From Pontibacterium sp049603715 (lineage in GTDB: Bacteria > Pseudomonadota > Gammaproteobacteria > Pseudomonadales > Balneatricaceae), in the NCBI GenBank assembly GCA_049603715.1, contig JBMYSW010000007.1, positions 81,719 through 145,718 of the forward strand: 64,000 nt of DNA, written 5' to 3'. A program made the translations under genes and the position numbers. The first letter of the stretch is position 1. Every line of letters begins with the position of its first letter. Shown one piece after another: positions 17,902 to 27,422 of this stretch. The notes under the pieces were generated by a model, which saw only the letters and a list, made by a program, of their open reading frames with translations, was not told where the DNA came from and did not search any database.

Positions 17902-19020
17902 CTAGATTCCTAGCAGAGCGTTGCGATCGGCCAGTGGTAGACCAAAGCTTTGGGCAACACCATCACAGTAGACTTGGCCTTGATGCACATTTAAGCCTGA
18001 AGCCATACCCGGAGAAGTGGCGAGGCAGGTTTGCCAGCCTTCGTTGGCGAGTTTTAATACATAAGGCAAGGTCGCTTGTGTGAGCGCCAGTGTCGCAGTT
18101 TTGGCGACGGCACCTGGCATATTCGCCACACAGTAATGAACGACACCGTGTTTAATGTAGGTAGGGTCTTGGTGAGTGGTCGCCATGCTTGTGGCGATAC
18201 AACCGCCTTGATCTATTGCCACATCAACGATGGCCGAGCCAGGCTCCATCGACATCACCATGGTTTCAGTCACCAGTTTAGGGGCCGCCGCGCCGGGTAA
18301 AAGCACCGCACCCACCACTAGGTCCGACTCTGCCACGGCATCAGCAATGCCTTGCTGGGTAGAATAGAGGGTTTGTACTTGGCCATTAAAGCGTGCATCA
18401 AGTTGTTTAAGTCGGGCAAGCGATTTATCCACAATGGTAACGCCCGCACCCATACCTAATGCGATTTGTGCGGCATTTTCGCCCACAACGCCACCGCCAA
18501 TCACCAACACTTTGGCTCTAGGAACGCCGGGCACACCGGCCAGTAATACCCCTTTGCCTTGCGAGGTACGCTGCAAGCAAAATGCGCCAGCCTGAATGGC
18601 CATACGGCCCGCAACTTCGCTCATAGGCGCAAGCAAAGGCAAGCGCCCTTGGGCGTCCTCAATGGTTTCGTATGCGATGGCAGTACAGCCCGATTGTAAT
18701 AAACCGTCGGTGATGTTTTTTGCTGCCGCTAAGTGTAGATAGGTAAATAGAATTTGCCCCGACCGGAGCTTGGCACATTCGTGCGGTTGCGGCTCTTTAA
18801 CCTTCACCACCATATCGGCTTGGGCAAAGACCTCGTTTGCGCTGGGAACGACGGTCGCCCCCGCATTAATATAGTCTGGGTCGCTAAACCCAACACCCGC
18901 GCCTGCGGCATGTTCAACAAGGACTTTATGTCCGGCTTGCGTTAACTCCTGCACGCCGCTGGGTACCAGCCCAACGCGGTGTTCCTCTACCTTGATTTCC
19001 TTCGGTACGCCAATAATCAT
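17902..19020 (-). CDS. ald: Alanine dehydrogenase
   Basis: 372-residue NAD-dependent L-alanine dehydrogenase (reversible alanine + NAD to pyruvate + ammonia). It has the typical start MIIGVPKEIKVEEHRVGLVP, substrate-binding residues in VVKVKEPQPHE and FTYLHLAAAK, and the NAD-binding glycine motif VLVIGGGVVGENAAQIALGM followed by acidic D in TIVDKS. GGAGGTG precedes the ATG by 4 nt. It is divergent from ilvD over a 160-bp region; ald genes are often controlled by Lrp/AldR-type regulators, none of which is adjacent here. Confidence 0.95.
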   Translation of the reverse strand: MIIGVPKEIKVEEHRVGLVPSGVQELTQAGHKVLVEHAAGAGVGFSDPDYINAGATVVPSANEVFAQADMVVKVKEPQPHECAKLRSGQILFTYLHLAAAKNITDGLLQSGCTAIAYETIEDAQGRLPLLAPMSEVAGRMAIQAGAFCLQRTSQGKGVLLAGVPGVPRAKVLVIGGGVVGENAAQIALGMGAGVTIVDKSLARLKQLDARFNGQVQTLYSTQQGIADAVAESDLVVGAVLLPGAAAPKLVTETMVMSMEPGSAIVDVAIDQGGCIATSMATTHQDPTYIKHGVVHYCVANMPGAVAKTATLALTQATLPYVLKLANEGWQTCLATSPGMASGLNVHQGQVYCDGVAQSFGLPLADRNALLGI

Positions 19021-19180
19021 TCGACACCTCCAGCTCTCAACTCAAAGAGTAATATAAAACAGTGTAGACCATTACTTCGCAGAGTGGCTTTGTTATAATA
19101 TCGGGTTAAATTTACGCATACGTGCACTCAAACACGCCGTATTTATTACTCCTACAATTAAAAAAGCCCGAGGGATCAAT

Positions 19181-21022
19181 ATGCCTCAGTATCGTTCTAA
19201 AACTACTACCGCTGGCCGTAATATGGCGGGCGCTCGCGCACTTTGGCGTGCAACTGGCATGAAAGACGACGACTTTCAAAAGCCAATTATTGCGGTAGCT
19301 AACTCTTTTACCCAGTTTGTTCCAGGGCATGTTCACCTTAAAGACCTCGGGCAATTGGTCGCACGTGAAATCGAAAAAGCCGGTGGTGTGGCAAAAGAGT
19401 TCAACACCATTGCGGTAGACGACGGTATCGCTATGGGTCACGACGGCATGCTTTACTCGCTACCTTCACGCGACATCATTGCCGACTCAGTTGAGTACAT
19501 GGTTAACGCACACTGTGCCGATGCCCTCGTATGTATTTCTAACTGTGACAAAATCACACCGGGAATGTTGATGGCAGCAATGCGCCTTAACATCCCTGTT
19601 ATCTTCGTATCGGGCGGCCCAATGGAAGCCGGTAAAACCAAGCTGTCTGAGCACAAACTCGACTTGGTTGATGCCATGGTTATCGCCGTAGACGACTCGG
19701 CGAGCGACGAAAAAGTCGCTGAATACGAGCGTTCTGCTTGTCCTACCTGTGGTTCTTGTTCAGGTATGTTCACTGCAAACTCAATGAACTGTTTGACCGA
19801 AGCCCTTGGCCTATCGTTGCCAGGTAACGGTACGACGTTGGCGACTCACGCCGATCGTAAAGGCTTGTTTGAGCGTGCAGGTAAAGAGATTGTTGAAATC
19901 ACTCGCCGTTACTACGAAGGTGAAGACGAGTCTGTATTGCCTCGCTCTGTTGGCTTTAAGGCGTTCGAAAACGCAATGACCCTTGATATCGCCATGGGCG
20001 GTTCAACCAACACCATTCTTCACTTGTTGGCGATTGCGCAAGAAGCTGAAATCGACTTCACCATGGACGACATCGACCGTCTATCGCGCGAAGTTCCACA
20101 GCTTTGTAAAGTGGCACCAAACACACCTAAGTACCACATTGAAGACGTACACCGTGCCGGTGGCATTATGGCGATTTTGGGCGAGCTTGAGCGCGCCGGC
20201 CGTTTGCATACCGACGTTCCAACCGTACACAGCCCAAGCATGAAAGAAGCTCTGGATGAGTGGGACATTATGCGTAACCCAACCCCAGAAGTGGTTGAGT
20301 TCTTTAAAGCGGGCCCTGCAGGTATTCCAACACAAACGGCGTTTAGCCAAGCTACGCGTTGGCCAACCCTAGACGGTGACCGTGCTGAAGGTTGTATCCG
20401 TTCTGTTGAAAACGCATTCTCTCTTGAAGGCGGCCTAGCAGTACTCACAGGTAACATCGCACAAGACGGTTGTGTGGTTAAAACAGCGGGTGTAGACGAC
20501 TCTATCTTAGTATTCGAAGGCCCAGCGCACGTTACTGAGTCTCAAGACGAAGCCGTAGACGACATTCTTAACGACCGCGTAAAAGCGGGCGATGTGGTTA
20601 TCGTTCGTTATGAAGGCCCTAAAGGTGGCCCGGGCATGCAAGAGATGTTGTACCCAACGTCTTACATCAAGTCGAAAGGCTTGGGCAAAGCCTGTGCATT
20701 GCTAACCGACGGCCGCTTCTCCGGTGGTACTTCGGGCCTATCTATCGGCCACGCGTCACCTGAAGCAGCCGCTGGCGGTAACATTGGCTTGGTTGAAAAC
20801 GGCGACCTTATCCGTATCGACATTCCAAACCGTAGCATTAACGTACTGCTTTCTGACGAAGAACTTGCAGAGCGTCGTGCAGCAATGGAAGCCAAAGGCA
20901 AAGATGCGTGGAAGCCTGTGAAAGATCGTCCACGCAAAGTAACTGCGGCACTTAAAGCCTACGCTAAACTCGCTACCTCTGCCGACAAAGGCGCGGTTCG
21001 CGACCTTAGCCAACTCGACTAA
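19181..21022 (+). CDS. ilvD: Dihydroxy-acid dehydratase
   Basis: 613-residue Fe-S dehydratase of the IlvD/Edd family, the same size as E. coli IlvD (616). It catalyses the third common step of valine and isoleucine synthesis. Cluster/metal motifs are visible: CISNCDKITPGMLMA, ACPTCGSCSGMFTANSMNC and the C-terminal LTDGRFSGGTSGLSIGHASP. The start MPQYRSKTTTAGRNMAGARA is the standard family N-terminus. It is monocistronic, with a strong terminator 25 bp after the stop. Confidence 0.96.
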   Translation: MPQYRSKTTTAGRNMAGARALWRATGMKDDDFQKPIIAVANSFTQFVPGHVHLKDLGQLVAREIEKAGGVAKEFNTIAVDDGIAMGHDGMLYSLPSRDIIADSVEYMVNAHCADALVCISNCDKITPGMLMAAMRLNIPVIFVSGGPMEAGKTKLSEHKLDLVDAMVIAVDDSASDEKVAEYERSACPTCGSCSGMFTANSMNCLTEALGLSLPGNGTTLATHADRKGLFERAGKEIVEITRRYYEGEDESVLPRSVGFKAFENAMTLDIAMGGSTNTILHLLAIAQEAEIDFTMDDIDRLSREVPQLCKVAPNTPKYHIEDVHRAGGIMAILGELERAGRLHTDVPTVHSPSMKEALDEWDIMRNPTPEVVEFFKAGPAGIPTQTAFSQATRWPTLDGDRAEGCIRSVENAFSLEGGLAVLTGNIAQDGCVVKTAGVDDSILVFEGPAHVTESQDEAVDDILNDRVKAGDVVIVRYEGPKGGPGMQEMLYPTSYIKSKGLGKACALLTDGRFSGGTSGLSIGHASPEAAAGGNIGLVENGDLIRIDIPNRSINVLLSDEELAERRAAMEAKGKDAWKPVKDRPRKVTAALKAYAKLATSADKGAVRDLSQLD

Positions 21023-21046
21023 GCCCTTCGCTTATTGAGTACACCT

Positions 21047-21073
21047 AAAAAGCCACCTTCGGGTGGCTTTTTT
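21047..21073 (+). terminator. Rho-independent terminator after ilvD
   Basis: AAAAAGCCACC TTCG GGTGGCTTTTTT: a GC-rich stem closed by a TTCG loop with a T-run. It may also end rhaK transcripts from the other side, since the A-run gives a T-run on the minus strand. Confidence 0.92.
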
Positions 21074-21099
21074 GTGGATTATCGTTTGTGTTCAAACCA

Positions 21100-22470
21100 T
21101 CACAACATAGGTATAAGCGCGCGCCAGTTTTGCTTGTATTGGAGTAGCGCGTTACTCAACGAAAACCAAGGCGTTAACGTATGGGTATGCGGCGTAATAT
21201 CGCTACGAAGGCTTTGAGCAATGGCCACACTGCCCGATAAGGTGCCGGTAGAGTCGTCGCTAATACGGACACGTTGATTAGGACGTAATAGCTGTAACGC
21301 CTGCTGATACACCTCATTTTGGGTAAAGCTACCCTCGATAAAAATATCACCATGGCTAGCTAACGCATCTAAGCAATAGTCAGTCATCAACGCGCAATAG
21401 AGTGATGCCAGTGCCGTTTTTTCTGTAGCGCTCAGCAACGCCATATCACCCATAATTTTGCCTTCAAAGCGCTGAAACGGGCCGCCTGCATCGGCGAATG
21501 ATGGTAATACGTAAAGCGCCTTTTCCAGCACGCTGGTCAGGTCTGACTGACTCGAATCGGGTGCGTCACGCAAGACTTCCCATTCACGGCCGCCCATAAA
21601 ACGAATACACGGCACAGGGCTCCCGTATGCATTTACATTGGCGAGCATGTCTTTATGTTCATCTAGCAACGAAGTATCGCCACCGATATTAGCCATAATG
21701 GTCCACGTGCCCGTGGATATCACCGTAAATAAACGATCAGCTTGCTTGAGGTAAGGCACCAGTGATGCGTTACTGTCGTGTAAATCGTTGATTACTTGGC
21801 AGCTTTCCGGCAAACCCAGCGCCTTGGCCAACTCTGGTTTAACTCTTCCTAATATCGAACCCGAGGGCTTCACCTCCGGAAAACGCGGCAGCCAGCCAAG
21901 CGTTTCTACCATCGACGAAAATTGCTTTTTGTCCGGCGCCCATAAGTCGGTGTGGCACCCCAACGAGGTGACTTCACTGGCCGCCACACCGCATAAGCGC
22001 CACGCCCAATATTGTGGATACATTAAGATAGTATCGACCTTTGCAAACTCGTTAGGGTAGTTTTGCTCTAACCAATAAAGCTGCTGGCCTATATTTAATC
22101 CGCCTTTCAGTTTAGGGCTGTAACTTTCCGCGAAGGCTGGACGCACCGCATCATAAGCCTCACTGACAGCCTCGTATTGGCTGTCTTCGTAATCTAATAC
22201 CGGAAAAGCCAACTCACCTTGGCTCAAACAAACCGCAGTAGCACCGTGGGTAGTAATCGCGAAGTACTCGAAGTGATGGTGACTTGCTAAGGTTTGAACA
22301 CCTTCACAAAGCCAGCCCCAAATACCTTCAACATCGGCATGAATAAACTGCCCTGTTTGTATCGGTGTATTAGGCTTTTTAACCACTTCAAGCACGTCAC
22401 CATGGGTATCGAGCGCGCAGAGTTTGACATTGGTTTTACCAATATCGAGTACGAGTATTTTTGTCTTCAT
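21100..22470 (-). CDS. rhaK: FGGY-family L-rhamnulose kinase
   Basis: 456-residue FGGY sugar kinase. The N-terminal phosphate motif is LDIGKTNVKLCALD and the C-terminal ATPase half contains FTVISTGTWTIMAN and HGDIFIEGSFTQNE. It is the last gene of the rha operon, 2 bp after the mutarotase gene. Both its position and its divergence from enteric RhaB match the rhizobial RhaK, which phosphorylates rhamnulose and is also needed for ABC uptake in Rhizobium leguminosarum. The substrate is assigned from context. Confidence 0.88.
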   Translation of the reverse strand: MKTKILVLDIGKTNVKLCALDTHGDVLEVVKKPNTPIQTGQFIHADVEGIWGWLCEGVQTLASHHHFEYFAITTHGATAVCLSQGELAFPVLDYEDSQYEAVSEAYDAVRPAFAESYSPKLKGGLNIGQQLYWLEQNYPNEFAKVDTILMYPQYWAWRLCGVAASEVTSLGCHTDLWAPDKKQFSSMVETLGWLPRFPEVKPSGSILGRVKPELAKALGLPESCQVINDLHDSNASLVPYLKQADRLFTVISTGTWTIMANIGGDTSLLDEHKDMLANVNAYGSPVPCIRFMGGREWEVLRDAPDSSQSDLTSVLEKALYVLPSFADAGGPFQRFEGKIMGDMALLSATEKTALASLYCALMTDYCLDALASHGDIFIEGSFTQNEVYQQALQLLRPNQRVRISDDSTGTLSGSVAIAQSLRSDITPHTHTLTPWFSLSNALLQYKQNWRALIPML

Positions 22471-22472
22471 GG

Positions 22473-22790
22473 TTAGGCCAAATAAAACATCGATTGCAAA
22501 GGGGTACTCACCGGCTCATTACTGCCTTCGTGAGTTTGCATTAACGGTGCCATAAACTGCCACCAGCGTTGCATCACAGGTTCTTGTTTTAGCCGTTCGC
22601 CATCAAAACGTTCGTCCGCTAAAAATGTTGCGAACAATGCATGACTCGATTCATCTAAAAAGATGGAATAGTCAGATATGCCATAGTTACTCAATAACTC
22701 AGCGAGCTCTGGCCAGAGCTCGTCATGGCGCTTTTTGTATTCCGCTACTTGGCCAGGAAAAAGCTGCATTTTAAAGGCGTACCGAGTCAT
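22473..22790 (-). CDS. rhaM: L-rhamnose mutarotase
   Basis: 105-residue protein of the RhaM/RhaU ferredoxin-like family that interconverts alpha and beta anomers of L-rhamnose. Family hallmarks are the start YAFKMQLFPGQVAEYKKRHD, then ELWPELAELL, SIFLDESSHALFA and the C-terminal MQRWWQFMAPLM. The ATG overlaps the upstream permease stop by 4 nt, showing tight operon structure. In rhizobia the same position is held by rhaU. Confidence 0.94.
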   Translation of the reverse strand: MTRYAFKMQLFPGQVAEYKKRHDELWPELAELLSNYGISDYSIFLDESSHALFATFLADERFDGERLKQEPVMQRWWQFMAPLMQTHEGSNEPVSTPLQSMFYLA

Positions 22791-23758
22791 AGCGCTCTCC
22801 GTTCTTTTAGCAGCTTAATCACAATAGGAATGGCAATAACGGCAATCAACATAAGACCGATAATAATCGACATAACGATACCTGGAATATTAAGCAGACC
22901 AAGGCCAAAGGTCACAAAGCCCATAAGGAACACAGCAATAAACACACCGGCAATGGTGCCCGAGCCGCCCATAATATTCACACCGCCCAGTACAACCATG
23001 GTAATGATCGACAGCTCCCAGCCTAAAGCGATGGTTGGGCGAGTACTGCCTAAACGTGAGGTGAGCAATACCGCAGCAAGACCACAAGCCAAGCCCACCA
23101 AAACAAAGATAATAAGTTTGTGTTTATCGACCTTAATACCCGTGTAAAGAGCACCGGTCGGGTTATTACCAATGGCATAAGTTTTACGGCCAAAGTTGGT
23201 TTTTTGCAGTAACACATAAAAGCCAACGGCTAACACTAAAAACAGGCAAAGTTCGAAGCTAAATACCCAATAAACATAGCCCTGGCCAAAGTAAGCAAAG
23301 CTTTCTGGGTAACTTTTTAATACCTGATCGCCCAACAACACATACACAATGCCGCGGAATAAACTCATGGTACCAATGGTCACCACGATGGACGGAATGG
23401 CGAAATGAGTCACCAGCCAACCGTTCACTAAGCCACAGGCCAACCCTGTGAATAAGCCAATTAACACCAACATAGGTGTACCAAAGCCAGCCTCAGCAGC
23501 AAAACCCATCGCCGCCGAAGCTAAAGCGATGATAGAGGCAACAGAAAGGTCGATTTCACGACAGATAATGAGCATCGCCAACGGCAAGGCAATAATCGCT
23601 TTTTCGACAAAGTTAAAGGTCGCGTCTGAAAGGTTCCACGCGGTTAAAAAGTAAGGTGATGCAAAGCTGTTTGCGATAAACACAAACACCAACATCAGCA
23701 ATAAAAAGGCTTCCCAAGAGGCAAGCTTGTGCATAAGTCCTGAATGAGGTGACGACAT
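22787..23758 (-). CDS. rhaQ: L-rhamnose ABC transporter permease RhaQ
   Basis: About 323 residues from the ATG at 23758 (a GTG at 23788 is an alternative). It is a BPD_transp_2 family sugar permease with 8-10 hydrophobic helices and the family loop AIGNNPTGALYTGIKVDKHK plus ITMVVLGGVNIMGGSGTIAG. It forms the membrane channel with the second permease RhaP. The adjacent genes encode the mutarotase (overlapping) and RhaP (upstream). Confidence 0.92.
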   Translation of the reverse strand: MSSPHSGLMHKLASWEAFLLLMLVFVFIANSFASPYFLTAWNLSDATFNFVEKAIIALPLAMLIICREIDLSVASIIALASAAMGFAAEAGFGTPMLVLIGLFTGLACGLVNGWLVTHFAIPSIVVTIGTMSLFRGIVYVLLGDQVLKSYPESFAYFGQGYVYWVFSFELCLFLVLAVGFYVLLQKTNFGRKTYAIGNNPTGALYTGIKVDKHKLIIFVLVGLACGLAAVLLTSRLGSTRPTIALGWELSIITMVVLGGVNIMGGSGTIAGVFIAVFLMGFVTFGLGLLNIPGIVMSIIIGLMLIAVIAIPIVIKLLKERRAL

Positions 23759-23813
23759 ATCTAAACTCGCTTGCGGGCACTGTTGCACGTGTGCGTAGCG
23801 CCCACTGTCTGAA

Positions 23814-24785
23814 TTAATTTGTTGTTTTTAGAATAATTCGACCGGGCTTTTTCTCGGCTTTAGAGTTGGCGATGACAGCCAAAATAATCACACCACCCGA
23901 GATCGCCATTTGCCAAAACGGCGATACGCCAATCACAGGTAGGGCGTTATTTACTAGGCCGATAAATAAGGCACCTAAAATACAGCCAAACAGAGAGCCA
24001 ATTCCGCCCATAATACTGACTCCGCCAATGACACAAGCCGCAATCACTTGCAGTTCAAAGCCATTAGCCACATCAACATAAGCCACCGCATACCGTGCAA
24101 CCCACAAATAACCAGCCAAGCCCGCTAATGCGCCCGAAATAGCGAAAGATACAAACTGCACTTTGCCAACGTTCACACCAATATAAAACGCCGCGGTAGG
24201 GTTGTTACCCGCACTAAAAAACTGACGACCAAGCTCCCTAAAACGCAGCAGATAAAAGAAGCCGGCAATAATCGCGAGCGATAGCCATGTCATTAAGCTC
24301 AAGCCTAAAAAGGTTGTCGTAGGTAGATCGATAAACTCTGGGGTCATTTCATGAGCATTGACCCATTCGCCATTGCTCATTAAGAACACGATACCGCGAT
24401 AGATACTCATGGTACCCAAGGTCACTACAATGGCAGGAATACCTAACTTCCAGACCAACAACCCATTAATCAGCCCCATCACAAGGCCACATAACACGCC
24501 CATCAGCACAATCAGCAGAACGGGCAGCTCTGGGTAATGGCTATTAAGTAGTGCCACCACCATGCCCGAAAGCGCCAAGTTCGCAGCAACCGATAAGTCG
24601 ATGGAGCGCGTTAGAATGACTAACATTTGGCCCATCGCCAAAATAATTAAGATGGCGGTATCGTTATACACAGCCACCAAGTTTCCAAGGCTCAAAAAGC
24701 CATCAGCCACACTGCCGATGATCAGAGCAACCACTACAATAAACGCGGCTAGTAAGGCATCACGATTTTTTAATAACTGCTTCAT
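23814..24785 (-). CDS. rhaP: L-rhamnose ABC transporter permease RhaP
   Basis: 323-residue BPD_transp_2 permease, paralogous to the next gene. It carries FSAGNNPTAAFYIGVNVGKV and AACVIGGVSIMGGIGSLFG, the EAA-like loop that contacts the ATPase in ribose/rhamnose-type importers, and about 9 membrane helices. Its ATG overlaps the ATPase stop by 4 nt. Confidence 0.93.
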   Translation of the reverse strand: MKQLLKNRDALLAAFIVVVALIIGSVADGFLSLGNLVAVYNDTAILIILAMGQMLVILTRSIDLSVAANLALSGMVVALLNSHYPELPVLLIVLMGVLCGLVMGLINGLLVWKLGIPAIVVTLGTMSIYRGIVFLMSNGEWVNAHEMTPEFIDLPTTTFLGLSLMTWLSLAIIAGFFYLLRFRELGRQFFSAGNNPTAAFYIGVNVGKVQFVSFAISGALAGLAGYLWVARYAVAYVDVANGFELQVIAACVIGGVSIMGGIGSLFGCILGALFIGLVNNALPVIGVSPFWQMAISGGVIILAVIANSKAEKKPGRIILKTTN

Positions 24786-26293
24786 TGAACGCTCCGTGTA
24801 CTCTCAGTCGCTAAACGAACAATCGCTTCAGGCGAAAACTCATCACGGTTTAGCTCTTTAATCACCAAGCCTTCGTTCATCACAATAATGCGATCCGACA
24901 TACCCATGACTTCGGGCAATTCAGACGAGACCATGATCACCGATAGACCCTCGCTCACCAGCTCGGACATAAATTCATGTACCGCCGCTTTGGAGCCAAT
25001 ATCGATACCCTTAGTAGGCTCATCAAGAATAATGACTTTCGGCTGAGTCGCTAGCCATTTACCGATCACCACTTTTTGCTGGTTACCGCCCGACAAGTTG
25101 CCGACTTTTTCGTGCCAGTTCGGCGCTTTTACCTGCAAACGTTTGGCATAAGTATCGGCTAGCTCGTATTCCTTTTTGTGGTCGAGTAACCCTTTGGGGT
25201 TAATCGCTTTAAGCTGAGGCAAACCAATGTTTTGATAAATCGGTAAGTCCAAAATCGCACCTTGGGCTTGACGCTCTTCGGGCACGTAGACAATACCCGC
25301 ATCAATTGCGTCACTCGGGCAAGTGATGGTTAGTTCTGTGCCTTCGAGTACAACCTTACCCGTCACACCTTTGCTAACACCAAAAATCGCCTGCATTAAC
25401 TCGGTTCGGCCAGCACCAACCAGGCCATAAAAGCCCAATATTTCGCCACGATCGACGTGGAAGTTAATATCGTTAAACTCAGTAGGGTGGCTAAGCCCTT
25501 CAACAGTGAGTACTCGCTCACCGATTGCAACATCAAGTTTTGGATAAGCCTGCTCGACACTGCGGCCAACCATCATGGTGACCAAATCCGGCTCGGTTAC
25601 GTCACTGATTAATCCATCTTGAATAAAGCAGCCATCACGAAATACCGTGTAGCGGTCAGCGATACGGAAAATTTCATCGAACTTATGGGTAATGAACATA
25701 ATGGCGCAACCATTTTGCTTTAGGCGCTCAACAATGTCATAGAGCTCTTCAATTTCGTGTTGCGAAAGGGCCGCCGTTGGCTCATCTAAAATCACCACTT
25801 TGGCATCAAACGAAAGCGCACGGGCAATCGCCACCATATGGCGCTGACCAATGCTCAAATCTTTAAGCATGCTCTCGGGGGCGATATTTGCTTCTATCCC
25901 ATCCAGTAAGGCTTGGGCACGTGTATGCATCGCGGGCCAATCAAGTCGCCCTGTTAAAGGCTTTTTAATGTAATGACCGGCGAAAATGTTTTCGGTGACA
26001 TTTAAGTCATCAAACAGCACGGTTTCTTGGTGAATTGCTGTGATACCTAGCTTGCTCGCATCATCAGGCGAGCGCAGCTTTACTGGCTTACCCGCGAAAA
26101 AAATTTCGCCGCCATTGGGCTGGTAAATGCCTGTCATCGTTTTTACAAGGGTGGACTTACCCGCGCCGTTTTCACCAATTAGGGTGGTTACTTGGCCGGG
26201 GTAAAGCGACAGCTGAACATTATCGAGGGCTTTTACACCCGGAAACGTTTTGCTGATCCCTTTAAGAGAAAATAAAGGCGTTAAATCAGACAT
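24782..26293 (-). CDS. rhaT: L-rhamnose ABC transporter ATP-binding protein RhaT
   Basis: 503-residue double ATPase of the carbohydrate uptake class 2 (RbsA/AraG-like). The first domain has a canonical Walker A (GENGAGKST, residues 40-48), signature LSIGQRHMVAIARAL and Walker B VVILDEPTAAL. The second has the degenerate GLVGAGRTELMQ, signature LSGGNQQKVVIGKWL and VIILDEPTKGID, the usual asymmetry of this class. It energises import through RhaP/RhaQ. A 102-bp gap with a hairpin separates it from rhaS. Confidence 0.95.
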   Translation of the reverse strand: MSDLTPLFSLKGISKTFPGVKALDNVQLSLYPGQVTTLIGENGAGKSTLVKTMTGIYQPNGGEIFFAGKPVKLRSPDDASKLGITAIHQETVLFDDLNVTENIFAGHYIKKPLTGRLDWPAMHTRAQALLDGIEANIAPESMLKDLSIGQRHMVAIARALSFDAKVVILDEPTAALSQHEIEELYDIVERLKQNGCAIMFITHKFDEIFRIADRYTVFRDGCFIQDGLISDVTEPDLVTMMVGRSVEQAYPKLDVAIGERVLTVEGLSHPTEFNDINFHVDRGEILGFYGLVGAGRTELMQAIFGVSKGVTGKVVLEGTELTITCPSDAIDAGIVYVPEERQAQGAILDLPIYQNIGLPQLKAINPKGLLDHKKEYELADTYAKRLQVKAPNWHEKVGNLSGGNQQKVVIGKWLATQPKVIILDEPTKGIDIGSKAAVHEFMSELVSEGLSVIMVSSELPEVMGMSDRIIVMNEGLVIKELNRDEFSPEAIVRLATESTRSVQ

Positions 26294-26327
26294 GACTATC
26301 TTCTTATTGTTGTATTCAGATAGAAAC

Positions 26328-26357
26328 AGGCCACCACCGCAAACAGGGCGGCAGCCT
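26328..26357 (-). promoter_or_regulatory. Intergenic RNA hairpin between rhaS and rhaT
   Basis: In the minus-strand transcript AGGC-GCCGC pairs imperfectly with GCGGT-GGCCT around a CCTGTTT loop. Hairpins at this position often protect the abundant binding-protein mRNA from 3' decay. There is no T-run, so it is not a full terminator. Weak, by-eye call. Confidence 0.3.
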
Positions 26358-26395
26358 GCTAGCCGCTAGGGGAAGCGACTAAGAAGCGTTAACGA

Positions 26396-27391
26396 TTAGA
26401 AAATTTCGGCAAAATCGTGCACGTTAGACGCATCGTAAACAAACGGCTCAGCCATTGCGGCATTACCATCTTCGTCGACTTTTGCTGCGCCTAGACGACC
26501 CATACCCACTTCCGTATCGGTGTTATTGCCCTTCACTAGGTTATAAGCAATGGTGGTTGCCGCGTAACCCAAATCAATTGGATTCCAAATAGCAAAACTC
26601 TTAACCGAGCCAGCATCTACGTGTCCTGCCAGCTCCGATGGCAAGCCAAGACCCGTAACGAAGACCTTACCAATATTGTCTGTCGCTTTAACTGACTGAG
26701 CAGCCGCCACAATACCCACAGAGGTAGGCGCAACAATTGCTTTTAGGTTAGGGTGGTTTTTAAGCAAGCCCACTGTCTCACGGTAGCTCTTATCGGCAAG
26801 GTCATCGCCGTATACCGTATCAACCAGCTTAAGATGAGGGTACTTAGGCAGCACCTTCTTCATTTCATCAATCCAAATATTTTGGTTTGTTGAAGTAGGG
26901 GTCGCACTCAAGATTGCGATTTCACCTTCACTTGCACCACTGGCTTTCACAGCCTCATCTGCAAGTTTCACGTTCATCTCGCCAATCAGCGCATTGCTTG
27001 AAGGGTTTAGGTGGACTTCACGACCGGCTTTGGCAACACCCGAGTCCCAAGATACGACTTTGATACCACGCTGGCGCGCTTTTTTCAGGATAGGCACAAG
27101 CGCATCTGTATCGTTTGCTGAAACAGCAATTGCATCGACACGTTGTGCAATTAGTGAGTTGATCACCTCGATTTGGCCTTCGGCCGTGGTCGATGTTGGG
27201 CCAGTATAGATGACTTCGACGTCACCCAATTCTTTTTCAGCCTCTTGAGCTCCTTTGTAAGCAGCCTCAAAAAAACCAATACCCAATGCTTTTACTACAA
27301 GTCCAATGCGCACGTCCTCTGCGTGAACATTAGCTGAAGCAGCCAGCGCCAGAGAAACAGCGCTCGTGGTGAGCAATTTCTTAAAGTTCAT
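26396..27391 (-). CDS. rhaS: L-rhamnose periplasmic binding protein RhaS
   Basis: 331-residue periplasmic binding protein (Peripla_BP_4, RbsB-like). The signal peptide is MNFKKLLTTSAVSLALAASA with cleavage likely after NVHA. The mature protein begins EDVRIGLVVKALGIGFFEAA and carries the hinge-type segments DAIAVSANDTDALVP and VVSWDSGVAK, typical of rhamnose/AI-2-type sugar receptors. It lies 31 bp downstream of rhaR and should deliver L-rhamnose to RhaPQT. Confidence 0.93.
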   Translation of the reverse strand: MNFKKLLTTSAVSLALAASANVHAEDVRIGLVVKALGIGFFEAAYKGAQEAEKELGDVEVIYTGPTSTTAEGQIEVINSLIAQRVDAIAVSANDTDALVPILKKARQRGIKVVSWDSGVAKAGREVHLNPSSNALIGEMNVKLADEAVKASGASEGEIAILSATPTSTNQNIWIDEMKKVLPKYPHLKLVDTVYGDDLADKSYRETVGLLKNHPNLKAIVAPTSVGIVAAAQSVKATDNIGKVFVTGLGLPSELAGHVDAGSVKSFAIWNPIDLGYAATTIAYNLVKGNNTDTEVGMGRLGAAKVDEDGNAAMAEPFVYDASNVHDFAEIF

Positions 27392-27422
27392 GATTCACTC
27401 CGTTTATTATTTTTGTAACGAA